Origin: Kosakonia oryzae
GTDB lineage: Bacteria; Pseudomonadota; Gammaproteobacteria; Enterobacterales; Enterobacteriaceae
Assembly (NCBI RefSeq): GCF_001658025.2
Contig: NZ_CP014007.2
Coordinates: 4,092,001-4,156,000 of the forward strand
Reading direction: 5' to 3'
DNA length: 64,000 nucleotides
Shown: positions 19,605 to 35,197 of the stretch, piece after piece
Layout of the letters: each line of letters starts with the position of its first letter
Numbering within the stretch: the stretch's first letter is position 1
Notes under the pieces: generated by a model
Seen by the model: the letters and a program-made list of their open reading frames with translations, nothing else
Database searches by the model: none
Told to the model about the DNA's origin: nothing
Program-made: the position numbers and the translations under genes

Positions 19605-21307
19605 TACATCCCGTCATCCAGCATCGCTAATGCCCGGCGCAGTTCATCACGCGCCGCAACGATAGCACGCACATCCTGACGATTAAGCGCCATTTCAAAC
19701 TGCGTGGCGTAGTGGTCGATCAGTTGCCGACGCTGCCCTAAAAGCTGTTCGTAACGGCGTGACGCCTCCGCCAGCAATTGCCGGTTTTCCGGCACATCGC
19801 GGGGATGCATTTTCAGGCCATCAAGCTGACGTAAACGTTCGGCGATCTCTTCTTCACTTAACACGCCAGGGGCTTTTTCAATGATCAGCGTTGAAGCAGT
19901 GCTTTCGCCCTGCACTTTACATTCCACTTCCAGAATACCGTCCAGCGTATAGGTGAAGCGCACATCGATTTTCACCTCGCCTGCGCGGCGGGCCGGAACC
20001 GGAATAGTCATACGATCGAGCAACAAATTGTCGCTGACGCGGCGGGCTTCGCCCTGATAGACCGCGATCACAATATGATCCTGGTTGTCACTCATTGTCT
20101 CTACCGTTTCGACAACGCTGACCGGAACAAACGCATTGCGCTCAATCAATGGCATGAAATAGCCGTCGTCTATTTTGCCGCCTTCGAGCCGCCGGGCCAC
20201 TGCCACACCCAGCGAATAGGGCATCACATCGGTCAATACGATGTCGTCCAGCGCACGGTCTTCAGCGATAAGCCCGGCCTGCATCCCTGCGCCAAGCGCC
20301 ACGACTTCATCCGGATTAAGTTCATTACGCGGAAAACGGCCAAACATTCGCGTTGCCAGTTGGCGCACCAGTGCCATACGGGTCGCGCCGCCCACCAGGA
20401 TGACATGATCAAGATCGCGGGGATCAAACTGCGCATCCTGCAAAACCTGCACGACTGTTTTTTTCAGCCGTGAAAGTAACCCGGCAGCCTGCCCGGCAAA
20501 GGTTTCGCCGTCCAGTTGCCAGCGGTACGTTTCACCGGCAAAAGCGAGCTGCGCGCTGGCGCTCTCCTGTGCGCTGAGCGCCTGTTTAAGCTCTTCCGCC
20601 AGCGAAGTTAATTGCGCCAGGCTGGTTAACGGCGCGTCCTTTAATGCCGGGGAAACGTTTAACATCCACTGGCGAATAAGATCGGTAAAGTCGTCGCCGC
20701 CCAGCCAGGCATCGCCGCTGCTGGCACGCACTTCGATCACGCCTTCGAAGATGTCCACGATAGAGACATCAAAAGTGCCGCCGCCGAGATCAAAAATCAG
20801 GAACTTTTGCTCGCTGTTATCGGCCAGCCCGTAAGCCAGCGCCGCAGCGGTCGGTTCATTGAGCAGGCGCATCACCTCAAGCCCGGCAAGACGCCCGGCA
20901 GCTTTTACTGCCTTGCGTTGCGCGTCATTAAAGTAGGCGGGGACCGTGATCACCGCACGGGTGACCGGACAGCCCAGCGCCACTTCGGCATCGGTTTTGA
21001 GTTTACGTAAGATCAGAGCAGACAACTCTTCGGCGCGAAATTGCCGCGCGCCGAGCAGCCAGGTTTTATCCGTGCCCATATAGCGCTTAAAGCTGGCGAC
21101 CGTCATCTGCGGGTGGCTGACCAGCCGCGCTTTGGCGGCGGCGCCGACCAGCAGGTGTCCCTCATCATCAATGCCGATAACAGAGGGGGTTAAGCGCTCC
21201 CCTTGCGCGCCCGGGATCAGCTGCGTGTTGCCCTCAGTGAACCAGGCGACAGCACTATTGGAGGTTCCTAAGTCGATGCCAATAATCGGCGAGGTATTTC
21301 CAGCCAT
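19604..21307 (-). CDS. hscC: HscC-like Hsp70 chaperone
   Basis: 567 residues; DnaK is about 638 and E. coli HscC 556. The Hsp70 ATPase domain has phosphate loop 1 IGIDLGTSNSAVAW, the signature VPAYFNDAQRKAVKAAGRLA, DLGGGTFDVSIVD (phosphate 2) and VILVGGATRMALVRQL. The shortened C-terminal substrate domain lacks the long DnaK lid tail and the EEVD-like end. HscC is a specialised Hsp70 that works with J proteins DjlB/DjlC. It is followed directly by the J-domain gene with a 1-nt overlap. Promoter expected in the AT-rich 550-bp gap shared with cyoA. Confidence 0.85.
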   Translation of the reverse strand: MAGNTSPIIGIDLGTSNSAVAWFTEGNTQLIPGAQGERLTPSVIGIDDEGHLLVGAAAKARLVSHPQMTVASFKRYMGTDKTWLLGARQFRAEELSALILRKLKTDAEVALGCPVTRAVITVPAYFNDAQRKAVKAAGRLAGLEVMRLLNEPTAAALAYGLADNSEQKFLIFDLGGGTFDVSIVDIFEGVIEVRASSGDAWLGGDDFTDLIRQWMLNVSPALKDAPLTSLAQLTSLAEELKQALSAQESASAQLAFAGETYRWQLDGETFAGQAAGLLSRLKKTVVQVLQDAQFDPRDLDHVILVGGATRMALVRQLATRMFGRFPRNELNPDEVVALGAGMQAGLIAEDRALDDIVLTDVMPYSLGVAVARRLEGGKIDDGYFMPLIERNAFVPVSVVETVETMSDNQDHIVIAVYQGEARRVSDNLLLDRMTIPVPARRAGEVKIDVRFTYTLDGILEVECKVQGESTASTLIIEKAPGVLSEEEIAERLRQLDGLKMHPRDVPENRQLLAEASRRYEQLLGQRRQLIDHYATQFEMALNRQDVRAIVAARDELRRALAMLDDGM

Positions 21308-21857
21308 CTGAATATCATCCCTTCATAATTAACAATTTCCTGGATTTTTTTGTTTTTAAAATCAATCGCAAGGATAAAAAACCAACTAAATAATTCATGA
21401 TGGTTATTATTTCGTACAATTCATAACCATTATTTTACTCCAGGCCTAATCGGTTATTTATCGTTATATGTATACATTTTCTTTAATTATTTTGTGCACT
21501 ATAAATTAAGGACTATTCTTTAACGATTCAGCACTGTTATTAATTATTGGGTTTCACATTAGTTCCAATAATGTACGGTAATTGCTGAATATATGTTAAT
21601 TATTTGTTTAATTAATTGATTGGTTATACCAACTTACCCTCAGCGCTGATTGTAATGTAATATTTTCGTTATAATCTCAACTTCAGGCTGTGCGAATGCT
21701 CGATTTTACAGTTTGTTGCATTTCGTGTGACATAAACGGCAGAACCCAGTAACACCTTACTGACACAGAGCCAAGTATGTTTACAGTAACGTAACCTTTC
21801 CGTAAAATGCCCGCACACTTTAAGCGCCACCAGATCCCGTGGAATTGAGGTCGTTAA
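21308..21857. promoter_or_regulatory. AT-rich divergent control region of hscC and cyoA
   Basis: 550 bp without a gene, distinctly AT-rich between about 21340 and 21640. It separates hscC (minus) from cyoA (plus) and must contain both promoters. An ArcA-box-like direct repeat is at 21595-21615. The last 80 bases before cyoA are GC-normal and end in GAGGTCGTTAA upstream of the cyoA ATG. No open reading frame or RNA gene was recognised. Confidence 0.5.
21595..21615. promoter_or_regulatory. ArcA-box-like direct repeat upstream of cyoA
   Basis: GTTAATTATTTGTTTAATTAA contains GTTAA and GTTTAA spaced 11 bp apart, the spacing of ArcA direct repeats (consensus GTTAATTAAATGTTAA). In E. coli ArcA represses cyo when oxygen is low. 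In such AT-rich DNA a chance match is possible. Confidence 0.4.
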
Positions 21858-25419
<3,562 letters not shown>

Positions 25420-25420
<1 letters not shown>

Positions 25421-25746
25421 TGAGTCATTCTAACGATCATGGCGCTTCCCACGGCAGCGTAAAAACCTATATGACAGGTTTCATCCTGTCGATCATCCTG
25501 ACGCTAATCCCGTTCTGGATGGTGATGAACGGTTCTGCTTCTAAGCCGGTGCTTCTGGGCGTTGTCCTGGTTACCGCCGTAGTTCAGATTCTGGTGCATC
25601 TGGTTTGCTTCCTGCACATGAACACCAAGTCTGATGAAGGCTGGAACCTTACCGCCTTTATCTTTACCGTGATTATCATCGCTATCCTGGTAGTCGGTTC
25701 CATCTGGATTATGTGGAACCTCAACTACAACATGATGGTTCACTAA
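25420..25746 (+). CDS. cyoD: CyoD, cytochrome bo3 ubiquinol oxidase subunit IV
   Basis: 108 residues beginning [21 protein letters not shown]. coli CyoD has 109. Three transmembrane helices (about 17-35, 45-65 and 78-100), with [10 protein letters not shown] typical of subunit IV. The ATG at 25420 shares its A with the cyoC TAA stop, so I prefer it over a longer in-frame extension inside cyoC. It assists CuB binding and assembly of subunit I. Confidence 0.96.
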
Positions 25747-25757
25747 GAGCGGCGAGT

Positions 25758-26645
25758 ATGTTTAAGCAATACCTGCAAGTTACGAAACCGGGCATTATTT
25801 TTGGCAATCTGATCTCCGTGATTGGGGGGTTCCTGTTGGCTTCCAAAGGCCACATCGACTATCCCCTGTTCCTCTACACGCTGATTGGCGTGTCGTTGGT
25901 GGTCGCCTCTGGTTGTGTATTTAACAACTACATCGATCGTGACATCGATAAAAAGATGGAACGAACGAAAAACCGGGTGCTGGTCAGAGGGCTGATCTCG
26001 CCAAAAGTCTCGCTGGTGTACGCCGCCTTGTTGGGTATTGCTGGCTTTATGCTGCTGTGGTTCGGCGCCAACCCGCTGGCCTGCTGGCTGGGGGTAATGG
26101 GGTTTGTGGTTTATGTCGGCGTTTACAGCCTGTACATGAAACGCCACTCTGTTTACGGCACGCTGATTGGTTCTCTCTCCGGCGCTGCGCCGCCGGTGAT
26201 TGGCTACTGTGCGGTCACCAACGAGTTCGATAGCGGTGCGGCAATTCTGCTGGCGATTTTCAGCCTGTGGCAAATGCCTCACTCTTATGCCATCGCGATT
26301 TTCCGCTTTAAGGATTATCAGGCAGCGAACATTCCGGTACTGCCGGTGGTGAAAGGCATTTCCGTGGCCAAAAACCATATCACGCTGTACATCATGGCGT
26401 TTGCTATTGCCACGCTGATGCTGTCGCTGGGCGGCTATGCCGGGTACAAATATCTTGTCGTTGCTGCTGCGGTAAGCCTCTGGTGGCTGGGCATGGCGCT
26501 GCGCGGTTACAAAGTGGAAGACGACAAAGTATGGGCGCGCAAACTGTTTGTGTTCTCCATTGTTGCTATCACTTCCCTTTCCGTGATGATGTCCGTGGAC
26601 TTTATGGTGCCGGATTCACATAGCCTGCTGACATACGTCTGGTAA
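25758..26645 (+). CDS. cyoE: CyoE, protohaem IX farnesyltransferase (haem O synthase)
   Basis: 295 residues; E. coli CyoE has 296. A UbiA-family prenyltransferase with nine predicted membrane helices. The first Asp-rich motif is [18 protein letters not shown] and the second is in the loop with [15 protein letters not shown]. It adds a farnesyl group to haem B to make the haem O needed by CyoB. The start at 25758 ([12 protein letters not shown]) has GGCGAG just upstream. Last gene of the operon, followed by a strong terminator. Confidence 0.97.
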   Translation: MFKQYLQVTKPGIIFGNLISVIGGFLLASKGHIDYPLFLYTLIGVSLVVASGCVFNNYIDRDIDKKMERTKNRVLVRGLISPKVSLVYAALLGIAGFMLLWFGANPLACWLGVMGFVVYVGVYSLYMKRHSVYGTLIGSLSGAAPPVIGYCAVTNEFDSGAAILLAIFSLWQMPHSYAIAIFRFKDYQAANIPVLPVVKGISVAKNHITLYIMAFAIATLMLSLGGYAGYKYLVVAAAVSLWWLGMALRGYKVEDDKVWARKLFVFSIVAITSLSVMMSVDFMVPDSHSLLTYVW

Positions 26646-26664
26646 GTTTGCTGCACCACACTGG

Positions 26665-26692
26665 AAAAACCGGGGAAACCCGGTTTTTTTTC
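26665..26692 (+). terminator. Intrinsic terminator of the cyo operon
   Basis: AAAAACCGGG/CCCGGTTTTTTTT with a short GAAA-like loop, 20 bp after the cyoE stop. Confidence 0.88.
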
Positions 26693-26840
26693 GTCCGGAG
26701 TAAGCCCTTTGCTGGCTCTGTGACGGTGAAGTCAATAACAGGACGAACTCTAAGGATATGTAATATTTGTTAAATAACCGCATGTTTACCCTACCCTGCC
26801 GCCGCACTACACTATGTCCGGTTTTTAAATTGAGGTGGTA

Positions 26841-28202
26841 ATGAACGATTATAAAATGACGCCGGGCGAGTTGCGCGCCACCTGGGGTTTAGGGACTGTA
26901 TTCTCACTGCGCATGCTCGGCATGTTTATGGTCCTGCCCGTTCTGACCACATACGGCATGGCGTTGCAGGGAGCATCGGAAGCCCTGATTGGGCTGGCGA
27001 TCGGCATCTACGGCCTGGCCCAGGCGGTATTTCAGATCCCCTTCGGGCTGCTGTCGGATCGCATCGGCCGCAAGCCGCTGATTGTCGGTGGGCTGGCGAT
27101 CTTCGTGCTGGGCAGCGTGATTGCCGCGCTCACCGATTCCATCTGGGGCATTATTCTTGGCCGAGCGCTGCAGGGCTCCGGGGCGATTGCCGCCGCCGTG
27201 ATGGCGCTATTGTCGGATCTCACTCGCGAGCAAAATCGCACCAAGGCGATGGCGTTTATCGGCGTCAGCTTCGGCATCACGTTCGCCATTGCCATGGTTT
27301 TAGGGCCGATCATTACCCATCTTTTAGGCCTGCATGCGCTGTTCTGGATGATTGCCGTGCTGGCGACGATCGGCATCATCCTGACGCTGTGGGTCGTGCC
27401 GGACAGCAAACACCATGTACGCAACCGCGAATCGGGAATGGTTAAAGATTGCTTTAGCATGGTGATCGTCAATCCAAAGCTGCTGAAGCTGAACTTTGGC
27501 ATTATGTGCCTGCATATCCTGCTGATGTCGACGTTTGTGGCGCTGCCCGGTCAGCTTGAATCGGCCGGTTTTCCGGCTTCAGAGCACTGGAAAATCTATC
27601 TCGTCACCATGCTTATCTCGTTTGCTTCGGTAGTGCCGTTTATTATCTACGCCGAAGTGAAACGCCGGATGAAGCGCGTTTTTGTGCTCTGCGTTGCGCT
27701 ACTGCTGATTGCGGAAATCGTGCTGTGGGGCGCCGGCGCTTACTTCTGGGAAATTGTGATTGGCGTACAGATCTTCTTCCTCGCCTTTAACTTGATGGAA
27801 GCGCTACTGCCGTCGTTAATCAGTAAAGAAGCGCCAGCTGGTTATAAAGGAACGGCAATGGGCATTTACTCCACCAGCCAGTTTCTCGGCGTCGCTATTG
27901 GCGGCGCGGTCGGCGGCTGGGTGGATGGCTTATTTGACTCACAAATGGTGTTCCTGTTTGGTGCATTGTTGGCCGTGGTCTGGCTGCTGGTTGCCAGCAG
28001 CATGCAGGAGCCGCCCTATGTCAGCAGCCTGCGTATCGCCATTCCTGACGATGTGGCTATTGATGACGCGCTACAGCAGCGTCTGCAGGCAACAGCGGGG
28101 GTCAGTGAAGTATTGGTCGTGGCGGAAGAGCGTAGCGCTTACGTGAAGATCGACAGCAAAGTGACAAACCGCTTTGAAGTCGAACAGGCCGTCGCAGGTT
28201 AA
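26841..28202 (+). CDS. yajR: YajR, MFS transporter with C-terminal YAM domain
   Basis: 453 residues; E. coli YajR has 454. Twelve transmembrane helices, with the MFS motif A GLLSDRIGRKPLIVGG after helix 2 and a second copy-like segment in the C half. A cytoplasmic ferredoxin-like YAM domain occupies about 385-453 (VSSLRIAIPDDVAIDDALQQ...VLVVAEERSAYVKIDSK). Considered a proton-driven drug-efflux-type transporter whose substrate is unknown. The ATG at 26841 fits the E. coli start (MNDYKMTPGE) and has GAGGTGGT upstream. Confidence 0.94.
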   Translation: MNDYKMTPGELRATWGLGTVFSLRMLGMFMVLPVLTTYGMALQGASEALIGLAIGIYGLAQAVFQIPFGLLSDRIGRKPLIVGGLAIFVLGSVIAALTDSIWGIILGRALQGSGAIAAAVMALLSDLTREQNRTKAMAFIGVSFGITFAIAMVLGPIITHLLGLHALFWMIAVLATIGIILTLWVVPDSKHHVRNRESGMVKDCFSMVIVNPKLLKLNFGIMCLHILLMSTFVALPGQLESAGFPASEHWKIYLVTMLISFASVVPFIIYAEVKRRMKRVFVLCVALLLIAEIVLWGAGAYFWEIVIGVQIFFLAFNLMEALLPSLISKEAPAGYKGTAMGIYSTSQFLGVAIGGAVGGWVDGLFDSQMVFLFGALLAVVWLLVASSMQEPPYVSSLRIAIPDDVAIDDALQQRLQATAGVSEVLVVAEERSAYVKIDSKVTNRFEVEQAVAG

Positions 28203-28207
28203 GTCGG

Positions 28208-28238
28208 CCATTTTCCCCTCCCCTGGCGGGAGGGGAAA
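28208..28238. terminator. Bidirectional terminator between yajR and yajQ
   Basis: TTTTCCCCTCCC/GGGAGGGGAAAA with a CTGGC loop, between two convergent genes 41 bp apart. A- and T-runs flank both sides. Confidence 0.8.
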
Positions 28239-28243
28239 AGCGA

Positions 28244-28735
28244 TTAATCGCGGAAGTTTTTGAACTGGAACGGCTGGCCCAGCTTGCCGCCGCGCACTAA
28301 TGCCATCACCGCCTGCAGATCGTCACGGGATTTCCCGGTCACGCGGATCTCTTCACCCTGAATCTGCGCCTGCACTTTCAGTTTGCTGTCTTTAATCAGC
28401 TTGATGATTTTCTTCGCCGTCGGCGCATCGATCCCCTGCTTCAGCTTTGCTTCCACAAACCAGTTTTTCCCGCTGTGGACGAACTCTTCCGGCACATCCA
28501 GCGATGCCCCTTCAATGCCGCGTTTCAGCAGCTTGGCACGTAAAATATCCAGCAACTGGTTCACCTGGAAATCAGATTCGCTCAGTACCTTAATGGTCTG
28601 TTTTTCTTCATTCAGTTCGAATGTGGCTTCAACGTTGCGAAAATCAAAGCGTGTTGCGACTTCACGGGTCGCATTCTCAACACCGTTTTGCACTTCGCGC
28701 ATTTCAACTTCGGAAACGATATCGAAAGATGGCAT
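28244..28735 (-). CDS. yajQ: YajQ, nucleotide-binding protein (c-di-GMP-binding family)
   Basis: 163 residues, the E. coli length, starting [20 protein letters not shown]. Two ferredoxin-like domains with the conserved [17 protein letters not shown] and the C-terminal [14 protein letters not shown]. Members of the family bind nucleotides, and one Xanthomonas homologue is a c-di-GMP effector. The role in enterics is unclear. The start at 28735 is preceded by AGGGAGAAGAAAAG and gives the family length; the frame continues upstream without a better start. Confidence 0.93.
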   Translation of the reverse strand: MPSFDIVSEVEMREVQNGVENATREVATRFDFRNVEATFELNEEKQTIKVLSESDFQVNQLLDILRAKLLKRGIEGASLDVPEEFVHSGKNWFVEAKLKQGIDAPTAKKIIKLIKDSKLKVQAQIQGEEIRVTGKSRDDLQAVMALVRGGKLGQPFQFKNFRD

Positions 28736-28874
28736 CTTTTCTTCTCCCTCTCTATTTGTTGCGATGCATAATACCCGCAACGAGGTATAACTCAACTTGT
28801 AATACTGGAAGCATAGCCGACAGCACTATAATGGTTGAAGTAACACCTGGCGCAGTTGCAGGTGAGGAGGAACA

Positions 28875-29786
28875 ATGAGAATTACCGTACTCGGTTGCGG
28901 TGCTTTAGGGCAATTGTGGTTAACAGCGCTGTGTAAACAGGGACATGAAGTACAGGGCTGGTTACGCGTACCTCAGCCTTTTTGCAGTGTGAATGTCGTG
29001 GAAGAAGACGGCACGGTTTTTAATGAGTCCCTGACGGCTAACGATCCTGAATTTTTAGCCCGTAGCGATCTGCTGCTGGTGACGCTGAAAGCCTGGCAAG
29101 TTTCTGATGCGGTAAAAAGCCTGGCAACTGCGCTTTCTCCCGCGACGCCGGTACTGCTGATTCACAATGGTATGGGCACCGTGGAAGAGTTAAAAGCGCT
29201 GCCGAATCCCCTGCTGATTGGCACCACGACGCACGCTGCTCGCCGCGATGGTAACGTGATTGTGCATGTGGCCAGCGGCACTACGCATATTGGCCCGGCG
29301 CGGCAGCAGGACGGTGAATTCAGTGCGCTGGCAGATACCCTGCAAGAAGCGCTGCCGGATGTCGCCTGGCACAACACTATTCGCCCGGCGCTGTGGCGCA
29401 AGCTGGCGGTGAACTGCGTAATCAATCCGCTGACCGCCCTGCACGACTGCAAAAATGGCAATCTGCGCGAATTTCCCGATGAGGTGGCAAAAATCACCCG
29501 CGAAGTGGCTGCCGTTATCGAACGTGAAGGCCACCACATCTCTGCGGATGATTTGCTGAGTTATGTGAACCAGATTATCGAAAATACAGCGGAAAATATT
29601 TCATCAATGCTCCAGGATGTACGCGCCTTGCGGCACACCGAGAGCGATTATATTACTGGCTACCTGCTCAGACGCGCCCGCGCGCACGGTATCGCGGTGC
29701 CGGAAAACGCCCGTCTGTATGAAATGATTAAACGTAAGGAGAGTGAGTATGAGCGCATCAGCTCTGATATGCCTCGCCCCTGGTAG
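28875..29786 (+). CDS. panE: PanE, 2-dehydropantoate 2-reductase
   Basis: 303 residues, as in E. coli. N-terminal Rossmann NADPH motif [13 protein letters not shown] (GxGxxG, 3-15), and the catalytic Lys in [16 protein letters not shown] (about 170-185). The C-terminal helical domain ends with [16 protein letters not shown]. It reduces ketopantoate to pantoate for pantothenate/CoA biosynthesis. GAGGAGGAAC provides a strong ribosome-binding site. It overlaps yajL by 38 bp, so the pair is co-translated. Confidence 0.97.
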   Translation: MRITVLGCGALGQLWLTALCKQGHEVQGWLRVPQPFCSVNVVEEDGTVFNESLTANDPEFLARSDLLLVTLKAWQVSDAVKSLATALSPATPVLLIHNGMGTVEELKALPNPLLIGTTTHAARRDGNVIVHVASGTTHIGPARQQDGEFSALADTLQEALPDVAWHNTIRPALWRKLAVNCVINPLTALHDCKNGNLREFPDEVAKITREVAAVIEREGHHISADDLLSYVNQIIENTAENISSMLQDVRALRHTESDYITGYLLRRARAHGIAVPENARLYEMIKRKESEYERISSDMPRPW

Positions 29787-30342
29787 TGAAGAGACCGAAG
29801 CGGTCACGACTATCGATCTGCTGGTGCGCGGTGGTATTGCTGTCACTACCGCCAGCGTCGCCAGCGACGGCAACCTGGTTATCACCTGCTCACGCGGGGT
29901 TAAACTGCTGGCCGATGCGCCGCTGGTTGAAGTGGCGGATGGTGATTTCGATGCGATCGTGTTGCCGGGCGGCCTGAAAGGCGCGGAGTGCTTCCGCGAC
30001 AGCCCGCTGCTGGTCGAAACCGTTCGCCAGTTCCACCTTTCCGGGCGCATTGTTGCCGCCATTTGTGCCGCCGCCGGTACAGTACTGGTGCCACATCAGC
30101 TCTTCCCGATTGGCAATATGACCGGTTTCCCGGGATTGAAAGAGACGATCCCGCCCGAACAGTGGCAGGATAAGCGAGTGGTGTGGGATCCTCGGGTGAA
30201 TTTATTGACCAGCCAGGGGCCAGGCACAGCCATTGATTTTGGCCTGAAGATTATTGATCTGCTGGTCGGGCGCGAAAAAGCTCATGAAGTGGCGTCGCAG
30301 TTGGTGATGGCGGCGGGGATTTATAACTACTACGAAGCGTAA
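29749..30342 (+). CDS. yajL: YajL, DJ-1/PfpI-family protein (protein/nucleotide deglycase or chaperone)
   Basis: 197 residues; E. coli YajL has 196. DJ-1 superfamily fold with [21 protein letters not shown] at the start, the catalytic Glu near residue 15 and the reactive Cys in [15 protein letters not shown] (about 106). Reported roles in oxidative stress defence include covalent chaperone and deglycase activity, which remain debated. The ATG at 29749 is 7 bases after AAGGAG inside panE and is preferred to the GTG at 29743. Confidence 0.95.
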   Translation: MSASALICLAPGSEETEAVTTIDLLVRGGIAVTTASVASDGNLVITCSRGVKLLADAPLVEVADGDFDAIVLPGGLKGAECFRDSPLLVETVRQFHLSGRIVAAICAAAGTVLVPHQLFPIGNMTGFPGLKETIPPEQWQDKRVVWDPRVNLLTSQGPGTAIDFGLKIIDLLVGREKAHEVASQLVMAAGIYNYYEA

Positions 30343-30453
30343 ACATGGCAGTGCCCGGGGGCGCTGTTTGCCGAATAGCGCGGACGCTTATCCGGCCTAC
30401 AACCGGGACTTGCCCTTCGGAACACAACCGGGCTCAGGCTCGTGCCCTTGCAG

Positions 30454-30482
30454 GCCGGATGAAGGCGAAGCCGCCATCCGGC
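30454..30482. repeat. REP/BIME-like palindrome between yajL and thiI
   Basis: GCCGGAT/ATCCGGC arms separated by 15 bases that themselves pair (GGCG/CGCC). A partial second unit (CGCTTATCCGGCCTAC) lies about 70 bp upstream near 30385-30402. Together they form a BIME-like cluster in the 147-bp gap between the convergent genes. Confidence 0.75.
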
Positions 30483-30489
30483 ATTCTGT

Positions 30490-31938
30490 TTACGGGCGAT
30501 AAACCTTCACATTCTGGAAGCCTTGCTCACGCAGATAGAGCGCCTGCAAGCGGCTCATCACGCCACGCTCACACCACAGCAGCCAGGTTTTGTTCTGATC
30601 GAGATCGCCAAACTTCGTGCTCAGCTTGTAGAACGGCAGCGACACCACATCAACGCCTTCCAGCTTCAGCGGCTTATCATCCTGTTCGTCAATCGAACGG
30701 ATATCCAGCACCACATCGTTCGGGCCGAAACCGTTAACCGTTTCAACTTCCACCACCTCTTGCTGGGTTTGCTGAGCGATTTCGCGGATATCAATATTGC
30801 TGGCTTCCTCCACAACCTGGTCGAGGATAGCGAAATCAAAGTGCGCTTCTTCCGCTTCGATCTTCGCTTTCACCGCCTTTACCGTTGGGCTTTTGGAGAT
30901 CACGCCGCAATATTCCGGCATCGTGCGGGCAAAATCCTCGGTGCCGATTTCACGCGCCAGATCGATAATGTGCTCTTTATCGTAAGAGATGAGCGGGCGC
31001 AGGATCAGCGTATCGGAGACGTTATCAATCAGACGCAGGTTGGTCAGCGTCTGGCTGGAAACCTGTCCCAGCGCTTCACCGGTCACCAGCGCCTGTACGC
31101 CGTAACGTTCAGCGACTTTCGACGCGGCGCGCACCATCATACGTTTCAGCACCACGCCCATCTGACCATCATCGACTTTTTCAAGGATCTCGCCGACCAC
31201 CGGTTCAAAATTGATTGCCACAAAACGCACGCGGTGCGAACTGCCAAAGCGGTTCCACAGATAATGCGCCACCTGGCGAACGCCAATTTCATGGGCGGCG
31301 CCGCCGAGATTAAAGAAGCAGTAGTGTACGCGGCAACCGCGACGCATCAGCATATAGCTGGAAACGCCGGAGTCGAAACCGCCGGAAATCAGCGACAGAA
31401 CATCTTCCTGGGTGCCAATCGGGAAGCCGCCAATCCCTTCATAACGGCCTTTAACCAGCAGCAGACGATCATCTTCGATTTCCAGATTCACCGTCACATC
31501 CGGGTGCGTCAGCTTCACGCGCGCAGATTCGACATGCTGGTTCAGCCCGCCGCCTACGTAACGTTCCACTTCAATAGAGCTGAATTCATGTTTACCACGG
31601 CGTTTCACGCGCACGCAGAAGGTTTTACCTTCAATCTGCTCGCGATACTGCACCAGCGCTTTCTCAAAAATATCGTGCAGAGAAGTGAAAGGCACATCTT
31701 CCACTTCCAGAATATGGTGGATCCCCGGAATGCGGGTCAGCGCGTCGCGAATAGCCAGACGCTGGTTTTCATCTTTGGCGCGGACTTCGATATGGTCCCA
31801 GTGGCGCACAACGGCAAGGGTTTCGTCGTAGTGCTTCAGAACGTTACGAATGTTCCCGGTCAGAATTTTAATAAAGCGCAAGCGCACAGATTGGCTTTTG
31901 ATGGTGATTTCCGGGAACAATTTAATGATAAACTTCAT
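30490..31938 (-). CDS. thiI: ThiI, tRNA 4-thiouridine and thiazole sulfurtransferase
   Basis: 482 residues, the E. coli length. N-terminal ferredoxin-like plus THUMP domain (about 60-165), an ATP-pyrophosphatase PP-loop with [17 protein letters not shown] (about 180-196) including a conserved Cys just after, and a C-terminal rhodanese domain with the active-site Cys in [11 protein letters not shown] (about 450-460). It makes s4U8 in tRNA and supplies sulfur for the thiamine thiazole. The start at 31938 ([11 protein letters not shown]) is chosen to match the family. Confidence 0.97.
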   Translation of the reverse strand: MKFIIKLFPEITIKSQSVRLRFIKILTGNIRNVLKHYDETLAVVRHWDHIEVRAKDENQRLAIRDALTRIPGIHHILEVEDVPFTSLHDIFEKALVQYREQIEGKTFCVRVKRRGKHEFSSIEVERYVGGGLNQHVESARVKLTHPDVTVNLEIEDDRLLLVKGRYEGIGGFPIGTQEDVLSLISGGFDSGVSSYMLMRRGCRVHYCFFNLGGAAHEIGVRQVAHYLWNRFGSSHRVRFVAINFEPVVGEILEKVDDGQMGVVLKRMMVRAASKVAERYGVQALVTGEALGQVSSQTLTNLRLIDNVSDTLILRPLISYDKEHIIDLAREIGTEDFARTMPEYCGVISKSPTVKAVKAKIEAEEAHFDFAILDQVVEEASNIDIREIAQQTQQEVVEVETVNGFGPNDVVLDIRSIDEQDDKPLKLEGVDVVSLPFYKLSTKFGDLDQNKTWLLWCERGVMSRLQALYLREQGFQNVKVYRP

Positions 31939-32152
31939 GGCGGCAATGGTTCGTTGGCAAGCCCGACTGGGCCTGTAAGGGAAAATAATACAGCAGCCCA
32001 TACCCGCGGCTGCATCCAGGCGCGGAAGTATACCACCATCGAATAGACCTTGCGCAATGCATTACCCTTGAGCGTAATTGGCTAAGTGCCACGACTCCGC
32101 TACCATAGCTAAATTGAGTCAGGATGAATAATAGAAGAGTCAGACATTCACT

Positions 32153-32395
32153 ATGCCAAAGAAAAACGAAGCACCAGCCAGTTTCGAAACAGCGCTGAAC
32201 GAGCTGGAACAGATTGTCACTCGTCTTGAAAGCGGCGATCTTCCGCTCGAAGAGGCACTCAATGAATTCGAACGTGGCGTACAACTGGCGCGCCAGGGGC
32301 AGGTAAAGTTACAGCAGGCGGAGCAGCGCGTGCAGATCCTGCTTTCCGATTCCGAAGAGGCGCCGTTAAAGCCTTTCGCACCGGATGCTGAATAA
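32153..32395 (+). CDS. xseB: XseB, exodeoxyribonuclease VII small subunit
   Basis: 80 residues, as in E. coli. Two-helix coiled-coil protein with [20 protein letters not shown] and [18 protein letters not shown]. It forms the filamentous exonuclease VII with XseA. It precedes ispA by 2 bp, giving the conserved xseB-ispA-dxs operon. Confidence 0.97.
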   Translation: MPKKNEAPASFETALNELEQIVTRLESGDLPLEEALNEFERGVQLARQGQVKLQQAEQRVQILLSDSEEAPLKPFAPDAE

Positions 32396-32397
32396 CG

Positions 32398-33297
32398 ATG
32401 GATTTTAATCAACAATTGCAGGCCTGCGTCGATCGGGCCAATGACGCGCTGCGCCGTTTTATCGCTCCGTTGCCCTTTCAGAACACTCCTCTGGTTGACG
32501 CTATCCAGTATGGCGCACTATTAGGTGGTAAACGTCTGCGTCCGTTTCTGGTTTACGCAACCGGCTCGATGTTCGGCGTCAGCCAGCAAACGCTGGATGC
32601 GCCCGCGGCGGCCGTGGAGTGCATCCATGCTTACTCGCTGATCCATGACGATCTGCCTGCGATGGACGACGACGATTTACGCCGTGGCCTGCCGACCTGC
32701 CATATTAAATTTGGCGAAGCCAATGCCATTCTTGCGGGAGATGCATTGCAGACGCTGGCTTTCTCGATTCTCGCCGATGCGCCGATGCCGGAAGTGGCGG
32801 CACACGATCGGCTGGCGATGGTATCAACCCTTGCGATCTCCAGCGGCGTGGCCGGCATGTGCGGAGGCCAGGCGCTGGATCTGGCGGCTGAAGGCGAGCA
32901 AATCTCGCTGGAAGCGCTGGAGCAGATCCATCGCCACAAAACCGGTGCGCTGATCCGTGCGGCAGTAAAAATGGGCGCGCTGAGCGCGGGCGACAGAGGC
33001 CGGGAAGCCCTACCTCAGCTCGATCGCTACGCCCAAAGCATCGGTCTGGCGTTCCAGGTTCAGGATGACATCCTGGATGTGGTCGGCGATACTGCCACCC
33101 TTGGTAAACGCCAGGGCGCCGATCAGCACCTGGGGAAAAGTACCTATCCCGCACTTCTGGGTCTTGAGCAAGCCCGGACAAAAGCCCGCGACCTGATTGA
33201 CGATGCCCGACAGGCGCTTAGCCTGCTGGCTGCACAGTCGCTTGATACGACGGCACTGGAAGCACTGGCGAATTATATAATCCAGCGTGATAAATAA
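32398..33297 (+). CDS. ispA: IspA, (2E,6E)-farnesyl diphosphate synthase
   Basis: 299 residues, as in E. coli. First Asp-rich motif DDLPAMDDDDLRRG (about 84-97), second motif QDDILDVVGD (about 222-231), and GGKRLRPFLVYA for the substrate-binding Lys/Arg. It condenses dimethylallyl and isopentenyl diphosphates to FPP for ubiquinone, undecaprenol and haem O. It sits between xseB and dxs in one transcript and supplies the precursor used by CyoE further upstream. Confidence 0.98.
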   Translation: MDFNQQLQACVDRANDALRRFIAPLPFQNTPLVDAIQYGALLGGKRLRPFLVYATGSMFGVSQQTLDAPAAAVECIHAYSLIHDDLPAMDDDDLRRGLPTCHIKFGEANAILAGDALQTLAFSILADAPMPEVAAHDRLAMVSTLAISSGVAGMCGGQALDLAAEGEQISLEALEQIHRHKTGALIRAAVKMGALSAGDRGREALPQLDRYAQSIGLAFQVQDDILDVVGDTATLGKRQGADQHLGKSTYPALLGLEQARTKARDLIDDARQALSLLAAQSLDTTALEALANYIIQRDK

Positions 33298-33321
33298 AAC
33301 GACACACTAGATGAGTTGCTG

Positions 33322-35184
<1,863 letters not shown>

Positions 35185-35197
35185 TCCTCCCCTGCCG

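Noticed and set aside
30523-32046. A 507-codon plus-strand frame opposite thiI
   Set aside because: Antisense shadow; thiI has the family length, domains and start.
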